Assembly (NCBI GenBank): GCA_964637655.1
Contig: CAZWUZ010000078.1
Coordinates: 1 to 13,661, forward strand
Direction: 5' to 3'
DNA length: 13,661 nucleotides
Source: CAZWUZ01 sp964637655 [NCBI: uncultured bacterium]
GTDB taxonomy: Bacteria > DAOPZR01
The translations under genes were made by a program, and so were the position numbers. How positions within the stretch are numbered: the stretch's first letter is position 1; each line of letters opens with the position of its first letter. The notes beneath the pieces were generated by a model. It ran no database searches. It saw nothing but the letters and a program-made list of their open reading frames with translations, and was not told the origin of the DNA. Below, piece after piece: positions 6,850-12,630 of the stretch.

Positions 6850-7311
6850 TCAGCGATAGAAGTGCACCGTATGGCTTTTGAACCGGTTCTTCTCATACAC
6901 AAACGAGGCGGAAAAGAACCCCGGCTGGTCGAGCCAGGGCATGAAAATGGTGTCGCCTTCCCACAAATTGAGTTTTGCCAGTTCACCATCAGGGATCCAC
7001 GCGAGATCCCCCTCGGGCGAGTCAATGAGCGAACCGGAAAACTCGGTGGCGATAAAAACGAATACATACCAGTCCTCGATTTCGTCGAACGCCGGAAAGG
7101 TGATAAACCCCTTGAGTTGCGGGTGGCGGATAGTCAGCCCGCTCTCTTCGCGAATCTCGCGGATGCAGCATTCCTCGGGGCTTTCCCCCGGTTCGAACTT
7201 GCCGCCGAGCGCGTTCCATTTCCCCTCGTGCAGGTCGTTCGGTTTCTTGTTGCGCAGCACCATCAGGGTCTTCCCGCCGCTGCGCACGTAGCAGAGTGTC
7301 GCCAGTTTCAT
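6850..7311 (-). CDS. MutT/MTH1-like Nudix hydrolase (probable 8-oxo-dGTP diphosphatase)
   Basis: 153 aa, normal size for this family. The complete Nudix box G-x5-E-x7-R-E-U-x-E-E-x-G-U runs from G37 to L59 (E43, R51, E52, E55, E56, G58). The preceding KWNALGGKFEPGE resembles the RWNGFGGKVQEGE segment of mammalian MTH1, which points to hydrolysis of oxidised purine nucleotides. A later W-x-x-D/E-rich part (EGDTIFMPWL) also fits this subgroup. The start is the ATG at 7311: GGGGAG is 5 nt upstream and the ATG overlaps the thioesterase TGA as ATGA, so the longer frame is not used. Its place just before an oxidative-stress operon is consistent with nucleotide-pool sanitation, but substrate specificity is inferred only. 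Confidence 0.92.
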   Translation of the reverse strand: MKLATLCYVRSGGKTLMVLRNKKPNDLHEGKWNALGGKFEPGESPEECCIREIREESGLTIRHPQLKGFITFPAFDEIEDWYVFVFIATEFSGSLIDSPEGDLAWIPDGELAKLNLWEGDTIFMPWLDQPGFFSASFVYEKNRFKSHTVHFYR

Positions 7312-7721
7312 GTTTTCTCCCCGCAGTATGCCTGCAGCGCCGTGCGCACCGTCTCCGGTATCGCGCGCGGCGTAAAATCGCTGCCGATGCATGCCATGGC
7401 CGTGCGCGCGGTCAGCACCGCCACGCCGTCCTGCCGCACCACCCGGTAGGCAAAGACCACCTTCATGCGTGACAGTTTCTGTATCCCTGTTTCCACGGTC
7501 AGCAGGTCCCCGTAGCGCGCCGGGGCAAGGTGGTCGCTCTCCTGCCGCGCCACGGCGAACCAGCAGTCCTGCCGCATCAGGTCAGCGACCGCCAGCCCCG
7601 CCTGCGCGAAGAACCGCGTCCGCGCCTCTTCGAGAAATTCGAGATACCTGGCGTAGTAGACCACCCCGCCGCAATCCGTGTGATGGTAATGCACCGCAGC
7701 ACGATAGTCGACTGTCCGCAT
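7308..7721 (-). CDS. Acyl-CoA thioesterase, 4HBT/YbgC family
   Basis: 137 aa hot-dog-fold thioesterase, typical length. The active-site signature HYHHTDCGGVVYYARYLEF (residues 11-29) has the catalytic aspartate D16, the GGVVY loop and the EARTRFF helix found in YbgC/FcbC enzymes, which hydrolyse acyl-CoA thioesters in the cytoplasm. The usual YbgC histidine after GVVY is tyrosine, as in many family members. No Tol-Pal genes are next to it, so the name ybgC is not assigned. The ATG at 7721 has no real Shine-Dalgarno sequence. A TTGACA-N17-TAGAGT promoter ends 6 nt before it, so a leaderless mRNA is predicted. The 3' end overlaps the Nudix start by 4 nt. Confidence 0.9.
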   Translation of the reverse strand: MRTVDYRAAVHYHHTDCGGVVYYARYLEFLEEARTRFFAQAGLAVADLMRQDCWFAVARQESDHLAPARYGDLLTVETGIQKLSRMKVVFAYRVVRQDGVAVLTARTAMACIGSDFTPRAIPETVRTALQAYCGEKT

Positions 7722-7727
7722 GGCGCC

Positions 7728-7756
7728 ACTCTACTTCACTCACCTCCCCCTGTCAA
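7728..7756 (-). promoter_or_regulatory. sigma-70-type promoter of the thioesterase/Nudix pair, leaderless configuration
   Basis: On the minus strand, TTGACA (7756-7751) is followed after exactly 17 nt by TAGAGT (7733-7728), then 6 nt (GGCGCC) and the ATG at 7721. The -35 box is perfect and the -10 box matches 4 of 6. The expected start site coincides with the start codon. It lies back to back with the sigma-28 promoter of motA in the same 128-bp gap. Confidence 0.65.
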
Positions 7757-7768
7757 TCCGGCAAACGC

Positions 7769-7796
7769 TCAAGTTATTACATGCACCTGCCGATAC
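7769..7796 (+). promoter_or_regulatory. Flagellar sigma-28 (FliA) promoter upstream of motAB
   Basis: TCAAGTTA (7769-7776), a 12-nt spacer and GCCGATAC (7789-7796) closely match the FliA consensus TAAAGTTT-N11-GCCGATAA, with the spacer one base longer. The GCCGATA element is very characteristic. It points at motA, whose expression as a late flagellar gene is usually sigma-28 dependent. A 5' leader of about 45-50 nt to the motA ATG follows, containing its Shine-Dalgarno sequence. Confidence 0.8.
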
Positions 7797-7849
7797 TAAC
7801 CGGTAGCGGCAGGAGGGTACGCCGTGCATCACGGGACAGGAGCGCACAG

Positions 7850-8653
7850 ATGAACAAATCCACGCTGATTGGCCTGCTGCTGGCCGTCGGGTCAATCGTC
7901 GGTTGCGGGGTCATCGAGTTGATGCACCTCAACCCGGCCGGCATTTCCCCCTTTCTCAAGCCCTCGGCGCTTTTCATCATCTTCGGCGCCACCCTCGGGG
8001 CGACGCTGTGCAGCGTCTCGTGGGAATGCTTCATGAACCTGCCGAAACTGGTCCGCATCACGTTTCTGGCGCAGCATTTCGACAGCAAGGGCATTGTCCC
8101 GACCTTCGTCTCCTTTTCGGAAAAGGCGCGCAAGGAAGGGCTCCTCGCGCTGGAAGAGGACATCGAGCAGACCACCGACGTCTTTCTCAAAAAAGGACTG
8201 CAGCTGGTCGTTGACGGCGTTGACCCGGAAATCGTGCGCAGCCTGCTCGAATCGGAAATCGACAACGCCAAGGCGCGCCACAAGGAAGGGATCGACATGT
8301 TCAACGCCGCCGGCGGTCTGGCCCCGACCATGGCCATCGTCGGCACCGTCTTCGGGCTCATCGCCGCGCTGCAGATGGCCTCGATGGGTGCCGACTCGAA
8401 CACCGTCGTCGGCGCCATCGCCACCGCCTTCATCGCCACCTTCTACGGCATCGCCATCGCCAACGCGGTCATCCTGCCGATGGCGGAGAAACTCAAGCAG
8501 CTCGACCACGAGGAGGCGCAGTACCGGGAACTGGTCAGTTTCGGCATTCTCTCGATCATGAGCGGTGACAACCCGCGCATCGTGCAGGAAAAACTTTCGG
8601 TCTTCCTCCCGGAGAAGGACCGCGCCGACCTCGAGAAGAAGGACGAGGAGTAG
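7850..8653 (+). CDS. motA: Flagellar stator protein MotA
   Basis: 267 aa, normal length. MotA forms the pentameric ring of the inner-membrane stator that couples ion flow to flagellar rotation. Four membrane helices are visible: residues about 5-25, about 38-56, and a long-separated pair with GGLAPTMAIVGTVFGLIAAL and ATAFIATFYGIAIANAVILP. The two conserved prolines of helices 3 and 4 are present. The large cytoplasmic loop between helices 2 and 3 carries charged stretches (SEKARKEG, DIEQTT, ESEIDNAKARH) that contact FliG in the family. The start at 7850 follows AGGAG at 7 nt. The frame stays open upstream to 7391, but that part is antisense to the thioesterase and precedes the sigma-28 promoter. 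It is followed after 6 bp by motB. Coupling ion cannot be read from this protein. Confidence 0.96.
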   Translation: MNKSTLIGLLLAVGSIVGCGVIELMHLNPAGISPFLKPSALFIIFGATLGATLCSVSWECFMNLPKLVRITFLAQHFDSKGIVPTFVSFSEKARKEGLLALEEDIEQTTDVFLKKGLQLVVDGVDPEIVRSLLESEIDNAKARHKEGIDMFNAAGGLAPTMAIVGTVFGLIAALQMASMGADSNTVVGAIATAFIATFYGIAIANAVILPMAEKLKQLDHEEAQYRELVSFGILSIMSGDNPRIVQEKLSVFLPEKDRADLEKKDEE

Positions 8654-8659
8654 CCGGTC

Positions 8660-9382
8660 ATGGGCAAGCGCAAGGGGGGACACGGCGAGGGGGGGGGCGG
8701 CGGTCACGGCGGCGGCGGGATGCGCTGGCTGCTCACCTATTCCGACATGCTGACGCTCCTCTTCGCGCTCTTCGTCTACTTTTACTCGATTTCCACGGTC
8801 AACGAGACGAAGATGCTGGCGATGTCGCAGGCGATGGCGGCGCAGTTCGGCATCTTTTCCGGCAACGATTTTCCCATCCCGGGCGGCACCGGCGTGCTCC
8901 CCTACCCGGGCACCAACGTCGAGCCGCAGCGGCTGCAGATCGAGCAGGAACTGCAGCAGCAGGGGGCCACCATCAAGGACGACGAACGCGGTCTGGTCAT
9001 CGCCCTGACTGACGAGGTGCTCTTCGCCCCCGCCTCCGCGCAGCTGCTCCCGGGCTCCGACACCATCATCCGCAACGTCGCCTTCATGCTCAACGACATC
9101 GTCCCCGAACGCCTCATCCGCATCGAGGGGCACACCGATAACGCCGACCTCGCCACGCCCGAGTTCCCCTCCAACTGGGAACTCTCCGCGGCGCGCGCGG
9201 CCACCATCGCCCGCGTACTCAACGGGCAGCATAACGTGGCGGGCGAGCGCCTCTCCATCGTCGGCTTCGGCGAGTATCACCCGCGCGCCGGCACGGTCGA
9301 ACTGCAGGACCCTGACGAGCGCGCGCGCAACCGCCGCGTCGACATCGTCGTCCTGCAGGACCGTTCCACCGTCACCCGCTGA
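8660..9382 (+). CDS. motB: Flagellar stator protein MotB
   Basis: 240 aa. MotB anchors the stator to peptidoglycan and carries the ion-binding aspartate. A single membrane helix is at residues about 23-44, with TYSDMLTLLFALF; D29 in the SD pair is the conserved ion-binding residue. The C-terminal OmpA-like peptidoglycan-binding domain contains IRIEGHTDN, SNWELSAARA and the RNRRVDI end motif. GAGGAG lies 9 nt before the ATG, overlapping the 3' end of motA. The cytoplasmic N-terminus is odd: MGKRKGGHGEGGGGGHGGGG, very Gly/His-rich in place of the usual Lys/Arg-rich leader, encoded partly by a run of nine G (8689-8697). H+ versus Na+ specificity is undecided. Confidence 0.96.
   Translation: MGKRKGGHGEGGGGGHGGGGMRWLLTYSDMLTLLFALFVYFYSISTVNETKMLAMSQAMAAQFGIFSGNDFPIPGGTGVLPYPGTNVEPQRLQIEQELQQQGATIKDDERGLVIALTDEVLFAPASAQLLPGSDTIIRNVAFMLNDIVPERLIRIEGHTDNADLATPEFPSNWELSAARAATIARVLNGQHNVAGERLSIVGFGEYHPRAGTVELQDPDERARNRRVDIVVLQDRSTVTR
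8689..8697 (+). repeat. Homopolymeric G9 tract within motB
   Basis: Nine consecutive G bases in codons 10-13 of motB, inside a Gly/His-rich leader and about 30 nt from the start codon. A gain or loss of one base here would frameshift the gene before its membrane helix. Confidence 0.9.
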
Positions 9383-9443
9383 CCGCGCGATTCGCCGCCG
9401 CCCGGTACCCGCCGTGGCGCCCCCCCCATCCGCCTCCGTACGA

Positions 9444-9472
9444 TTGACAGCCGCCGCCGTTTCCGCTACCGT
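9444..9472 (+). promoter_or_regulatory. sigma-70-type promoter before first atpZ-like gene, leaderless configuration
   Basis: TTGACA (9444-9449), 17 nt, TACCGT (9467-9472), then 6 nt to the ATG at 9479. The -35 box is perfect and the -10 box is weak (3 of 6). No Shine-Dalgarno sequence fits between promoter and ATG. The gap after motB (9383-9443) contains a run of eight C (9420-9427) but no clear terminator. Confidence 0.55.
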
Positions 9473-9478
9473 GCCGCC

Positions 9479-9685
9479 ATGCGCCGTCGCCTGCCGCAGC
9501 TCCGCCTGACCGGTACCATCGCCGGGCTCCTCGCCGTCACCACCCTCATCGGGCATTACAGCGGCGTGCTCAGTGACAACTGGTTGCAGACCTCCCCGTG
9601 GCTCACCGTGGCCGGCACGCTGCTCGGCCTCGCCGCGGGCATCTGGGAAACTGCCCGCCTCTTTGCCCGCTCCCCCCGCGCTTGA
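9479..9685 (+). CDS. Small AtpZ/AtpI-like membrane protein
   Basis: 68 aa with two predicted membrane helices (about residues 11-28 and 40-60) around a short loop. The segment SDNWLQTSPWLTVAGTLLGLAAGIWETARLF resembles AtpZ/AtpI-like proteins, which have a G-x-W/Y-L-D loop then sP-hydrophobic-G-x-x-x-G-x-x-x-G, and also resembles the next gene's product. AtpZ-like proteins are encoded at the head of many atp operons and have been linked to assembly or Mg2+/Ca2+ supply of the synthase. The usual loop aspartate after NWL is glutamine here. The ATG has no Shine-Dalgarno sequence and lies 6 nt after a -10 box. The stop TGA overlaps the -35 box of the next gene's promoter. A diverged duplicate of atpZ is the best reading; this is tentative. 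Confidence 0.65.
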   Translation: MRRRLPQLRLTGTIAGLLAVTTLIGHYSGVLSDNWLQTSPWLTVAGTLLGLAAGIWETARLFARSPRA

Positions 9686-9710
9686 CTTCCCCCGTGCTTT
9701 CCGCTATCAT
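9682..9710 (+). promoter_or_regulatory. sigma-70-type promoter of the atp operon, leaderless configuration
   Basis: TTGACT (9682-9687), exactly 17 nt, TATCAT (9705-9710), then 8 nt to the ATG at 9719. The -35 box overlaps the stop codon of the preceding small gene. It shares TTTCCGCTA just before and into the -10 box with the promoter 238 bp upstream. The start site should fall within 0-2 nt of the ATG. Confidence 0.75.
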
Positions 9711-9718
9711 CCGTCCCG

Positions 9719-9988
9719 ATGCGCAGGGAATACGCTGACGCTGCACGGCAGGTAGGATCGGTCGGTGCACTCGGGCTGACGCTGGTGCTCAGCACCGCGC
9801 TCGGGCTTGCCGCCGGAAACTGGCTTGACCGCCGGTTCCCGGTCGTGCATCCGCTCGGCACACTCGGCGGTTTCCTGCTCGGGGTTGTGACCGGCTTCTG
9901 GAACATCTACGTGGTGCTGTACGGGCGGCCTGGCAGTCGCCCCACGGCACCGGAAAGTGCACCACCGGATGACACACGGCAGTCCTGA
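9719..9988 (+). CDS. atpZ: AtpZ-like ATP synthase accessory membrane protein
   Basis: 89 aa with two membrane helices (about residues 18-34 and 46-67). The family pattern is clear: GLTLVLSTALGLAAGNWLDRRF followed in the second helix by GTLGGFLLGVVTGFWNIYVVLY, with the conserved W-L-D loop. The C-terminal 20 residues are polar and Pro-rich. AtpZ proteins sit at the start of atp operons next to AtpI; the pair has been proposed to form a Ca2+/Mg2+ transporter or assembly factor. The ATG has no Shine-Dalgarno sequence and follows the -10 box by 8 nt. The end overlaps the start of atpI by about 20 bp, which suggests translational coupling. Confidence 0.8.
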   Translation: MRREYADAARQVGSVGALGLTLVLSTALGLAAGNWLDRRFPVVHPLGTLGGFLLGVVTGFWNIYVVLYGRPGSRPTAPESAPPDDTRQS

Positions 9989-10349
9989 CACGACGGTACG
10001 GCAACTGCACCTGCGGGCGCTGGCACTCGGTCTGTTCGCCGCCATCCTCACCTCGCCTTTCCTGCCGTTTTCCTTCACCACCGGCCTGCTTGCCGGCCTG
10101 CTGCTCGCCCAGGGCAATCTGCTCGTCCTCACGCGCACCACGGCGGTCGTCCTGCACGGGCGCGCCGCGCTCGCCCTGCCGTTCGCCTGGCTCGGCTTTC
10201 TCGCACGCACAGCACTGACCCTCGCGCTCCTCGCCCTCTGCGCCGCCTGGCAGTTGCCCGCCGCGGCCGGCGCCGCGCTCGGCCTGCTGACCGTCGCGGC
10301 CGCCGCCACTTCGCTGGCGCTGCCGCAGGCCGCGCCCCGGGAGGCCTGA
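9969..10349 (+). CDS. atpI: ATP synthase subunit I-like protein
   Basis: 126 aa hydrophobic protein with four membrane helices, matching the size and topology of the AtpI (ATP-synt_I) family, which helps assemble the c-ring. Sequence resemblance is modest: the GLLAGLLLAQGNLLVLTR segment fits the conserved G-x-x-x-G...N part of helix 2. The assignment therefore leans on position between atpZ and atpB. The chosen ATG at 9969 lies 11 nt after GGAAAG; a GTG at 9957 would add four residues. It overlaps atpZ by 20 bp and ends 1 nt before the atpB start. Confidence 0.75.
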   Translation: MTHGSPDTTVRQLHLRALALGLFAAILTSPFLPFSFTTGLLAGLLLAQGNLLVLTRTTAVVLHGRAALALPFAWLGFLARTALTLALLALCAAWQLPAAAGAALGLLTVAAAATSLALPQAAPREA

Positions 10350-10350
10350 G

Positions 10351-11124
10351 ATGGCCGCTGCCGCCCACGCTGCTGAAGCCGCCGCCCACGGCGGGCATGG
10401 CGGCGGGCTGCCGCACATCCAGCTGCTCGAGATCTACGGCGTTCCCGGCTTCATGGTGATGAGTTTCCTCGTCCTGCTCATCCTCTTCGTCTGCGGCCTG
10501 CTTACCCGCCGTTCGCTCAAGCTCGTTCCCGACGGCCTGCAGAACTTCTTCGAGTTCGTCTACTGCTTCTGGTACGACATGGGCGAATCGCTGATGGGCA
10601 AAAAGGTGCAGTTTTTCATGCCCCTCTTCCTCTTCCTCTTCCTCTACATATTATTCGGCAACCTCATCGGGCTGGTGCCGGGTTTCAACTCCCCCACCGC
10701 CAGTTTGAACACCACCTTCGCGCTGTCACTCATCGTCTTTTTCAGCACGCACATCTTCGGTATCCGCACCAAGGGCCTGGTCGGCTACCTGCGCCACTTC
10801 TGGGCGGGCGTGCCGTGGTGGCTGAAGCCCGGGATGTTCGTCATCGAACTCATCAGCGAGTTCGTGCGGCCGATCTCCCTCGCCGCCCGTCTCTTCGGCA
10901 ATATCGTCGCCAAGGAGATCATGCTCACCGTGCTCATCGCGCTGCTGCTCACCTTCATCGGTGCCGACAGCCTCGTCTCCAACGCGCTCGCGGTCTTTCC
11001 GCTGGTCCTGCGCCCGCTGATCATCGTGCTCGGCACGCTGGTCTCGCTGATCCAGGCCTGCGTCTTCACCATTCTTGCCATGATCTACATAGCCGGAGCC
11101 GTGTCCGAAGGGCACGACCATTGA
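10351..11124 (+). CDS. atpB: ATP synthase F0 subunit a
   Basis: 257 aa. Subunit a forms the ion half-channels of F0 against the rotating c-ring. The essential arginine is R180 in [14 protein letters not shown] (E. coli R210 equivalent), and [16 protein letters not shown] near the end carries the conserved glutamine Q235. Earlier helices include [24 protein letters not shown], the signature FGNLxGLxPG. The N-terminus ([19 protein letters not shown]) is Ala/His/Gly-rich and probably periplasmic; it is unusual for the family. GGGAGG lies 6 nt before the ATG, overlapping the end of atpI. It is followed 29 bp later by atpE. Confidence 0.97.
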   Translation: MAAAAHAAEAAAHGGHGGGLPHIQLLEIYGVPGFMVMSFLVLLILFVCGLLTRRSLKLVPDGLQNFFEFVYCFWYDMGESLMGKKVQFFMPLFLFLFLYILFGNLIGLVPGFNSPTASLNTTFALSLIVFFSTHIFGIRTKGLVGYLRHFWAGVPWWLKPGMFVIELISEFVRPISLAARLFGNIVAKEIMLTVLIALLLTFIGADSLVSNALAVFPLVLRPLIIVLGTLVSLIQACVFTILAMIYIAGAVSEGHDH

Positions 11125-11153
11125 GTGCAACTACACCTCGAGGAGGACGTACC

Positions 11154-11558
11154 ATGCAACGTATCATGATGGCGGTGGCAGTGATGTTCCTGATGCTGGC
11201 GGGCGCGGCAGTCGCCGCGGAAGTCCCGGAAGCGGCGCCCGTGGCGGCAGCGCCGGCCGCAGCGGCAGGCAGCAGCAACGGTATTGACGGGGCCTCGTTT
11301 TTCCTGGCCATGAGCGTGCTCGCGGCGGGGCTGTGCGTCGCCATCGGCACCGTCGGCACCGGACTCGGACAGGGGAACGCGGTCGCGCGCGCGGTTGAGG
11401 GCATCGCCCGGCAGCCGGAAGCGGCCAAGAACATCCAGACGGTGATGATCATCGGGCTCGCCTTCATCGAGTCGCTGACCATCTACGCGCTGCTCATCTC
11501 GGTCATCCTCATCTTCGTCAATCCGTGGGCTGACGCCTTCACCGCGTTGCTCAAGTAG
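11154..11558 (+). CDS. atpE: ATP synthase F0 subunit c, with N-terminal extension
   Basis: 134 aa, about 50 longer than typical c subunits. Mature part: helix 1 with [10 protein letters not shown] (Q73), the polar loop ARQPEA, and helix 2 with the ion-binding carboxylate E106 in FIESLTIY. Q73, E106, S107 and Y111 have the same spacing as Q32, E65, S66 and Y70 of the Na+-binding c-ring of Ilyobacter tartaricus. The N-terminus looks like a cleavable signal peptide (hydrophobic residues 5-20, AVAA near 19-22) followed by an Ala/Pro linker. GAGGAGG ends 7 nt before the ATG at 11154. The frame is open upstream through atpB but that part is a shadow. Ten or more copies form the rotor ring in the inner membrane. 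Confidence 0.95.
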   Translation: MQRIMMAVAVMFLMLAGAAVAAEVPEAAPVAAAPAAAAGSSNGIDGASFFLAMSVLAAGLCVAIGTVGTGLGQGNAVARAVEGIARQPEAAKNIQTVMIIGLAFIESLTIYALLISVILIFVNPWADAFTALLK

Positions 11559-11587
11559 CATGACCGTACCGGCACAGGGGGGTTCGC

Positions 11588-12076
11588 ATGGAGGTCATTG
11601 ATCTCAAGGTCCAGTATCTGCTCGTCCAGTTCGTGACCTTTCTGCTCGGCATCGGCCTGCTGTGGAAGCCCGGGTTCAAGTACCTCGGGAACATCCTCGC
11701 GCAGCGGCGCGAGCAGATCCGCACCGACCTCGACGCCGCGCAGCAGGCGAAGCTCGACACCGCGACGCTCAAGGCGGAGTACGAGAAGAAACTCGCGGTC
11801 ATCGAGCAGGAGGCGCGCGCCAAGATCCAGGCATCGACGCGCGAGGCGCAGGAAGCGCGCAACGAGATTCTCGCCGAGGCGCGCACCAAAGCCGAGGCGC
11901 TCCTCGTGCAGGCGGAGCAGACCATCCGCCGCGAACAGCGCAAGGCGCTGGTCGAACTGAAAAACGAGATCGCGCAGCTGGCGGTCGGGGCGGCCGAGCA
12001 GGTGACGCGGCAGCGCCTGGACGCCGCGGCGCAGCAGGCGCTGCTCGACGACGTCATCGCCCGGGTGGGCAAATAG
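11588..12076 (+). CDS. atpF: ATP synthase F0 subunit b
   Basis: 162 aa, typical of the peripheral stalk subunit. One N-terminal membrane helix (about residues 8-27, ending LLWKPGFKYL) is followed by a long charged helix (residues 35-150) rich in Ala, Glu, Lys and Arg, with stretches such as EARAKIQASTREAQEARNE expected to dimerise as a coiled coil. It holds the alpha/beta/delta part of F1 against subunit a. A purine-rich AGGGGGG (11576-11582) lies 5 nt before the ATG. It is 29 bp after atpE, and its TAG overlaps the GTG start of atpH by one base. Confidence 0.94.
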   Translation: MEVIDLKVQYLLVQFVTFLLGIGLLWKPGFKYLGNILAQRREQIRTDLDAAQQAKLDTATLKAEYEKKLAVIEQEARAKIQASTREAQEARNEILAEARTKAEALLVQAEQTIRREQRKALVELKNEIAQLAVGAAEQVTRQRLDAAAQQALLDDVIARVGK

Positions 12077-12627
12077 TGGCCGCCCCGCGCGCCGCGCGCC
12101 ATTACGCGCAGGCGCTGTTCGACCTCGCCGCGGAACAGGACGCGCTCGCCGCCACCGGCAGCGAACTCGACCTGCTGGCAACCCTGGCCGCCGACGGCGA
12201 CGTCGTCTGGTTCAGCCGCGAGCCGCGCATCCCGGCGGCGAAACGGCACGCGGTGCTGCAGCAGGCGATCAGCGGCTGTTCGGAACTGACCCGCTCGTTT
12301 CTCCGCGTCGTGCTGCAGCGCGGGCGCCTTACCGCGCTCCCCGCCATCCGCGACGCCTTCCGCACGCTGCTCGACCGTCGGCACCACCGCCTGCGCGTGC
12401 GCGCCGTCAGCGCCGTCCCCCTGCGCGACCCGCAGGTGCGGGCGCTGACGCAGCAGCTGCAGCAGCTCACCGGCCGCGAAATCGTCCTCGCCGCCGAAGT
12501 CGACCGCGCGCTCATCGGCGGTCTGGTCGTCGAAGCCGACGGCTGGCAGTACGACGGCAGCGTAGCCCGCGCGTTCCGCGACCTGCGCGACCGTCTGCAG
12601 CACATCTCTCTGGGCACACAGGAGTAG
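12076..12627 (+). CDS. atpH: ATP synthase F1 subunit delta
   Basis: 183 aa, normal length. Delta sits on top of F1 and ties it to the b stalk. The family start ARHYAQALFDLA is at residues 7-18, and the C-terminal domain has the conserved IGGLVVEADGWQYDGSVARAF region. The start is GTG at 12076, read from the TAGTG overlap with atpF; no nearer ATG fits the family N-terminus. The product is unusually Arg- and Ala-rich. It ends 3 bp before atpA, and its last codons carry the AGGAG used by that gene. Confidence 0.94.
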   Translation: MAAPRAARHYAQALFDLAAEQDALAATGSELDLLATLAADGDVVWFSREPRIPAAKRHAVLQQAISGCSELTRSFLRVVLQRGRLTALPAIRDAFRTLLDRRHHRLRVRAVSAVPLRDPQVRALTQQLQQLTGREIVLAAEVDRALIGGLVVEADGWQYDGSVARAFRDLRDRLQHISLGTQE

Positions 12628-12630
12628 GCC

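Noticed and set aside
7391-7849. N-terminal extension of motA
   Set aside because: It is antisense to the thioesterase gene, upstream of the sigma-28 promoter, and Pro/Arg/Ser-rich. MotA homology starts at 7850 with a good Shine-Dalgarno sequence.
9383-9443. A terminator after motB
   Set aside because: Only imperfect GC-rich pairing is visible, with no T tract. The C8 run at 9420-9427 is not enough to support a feature.
7892-9556. A 554-codon minus-strand open frame antisense to motAB
   Set aside because: It mirrors the codon bias of motA and motB. Its product is Asp/Gly/Arg/His-rich without motifs or a Shine-Dalgarno start.
10815-11153. Upstream extension of atpE and a similar one of atpH (11662-12075)
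   Set aside because: Both lie inside the preceding genes in a different frame. The Shine-Dalgarno sequence at 11140-11146 and the TAGTG overlap at 12074-12078 give family-consistent starts.
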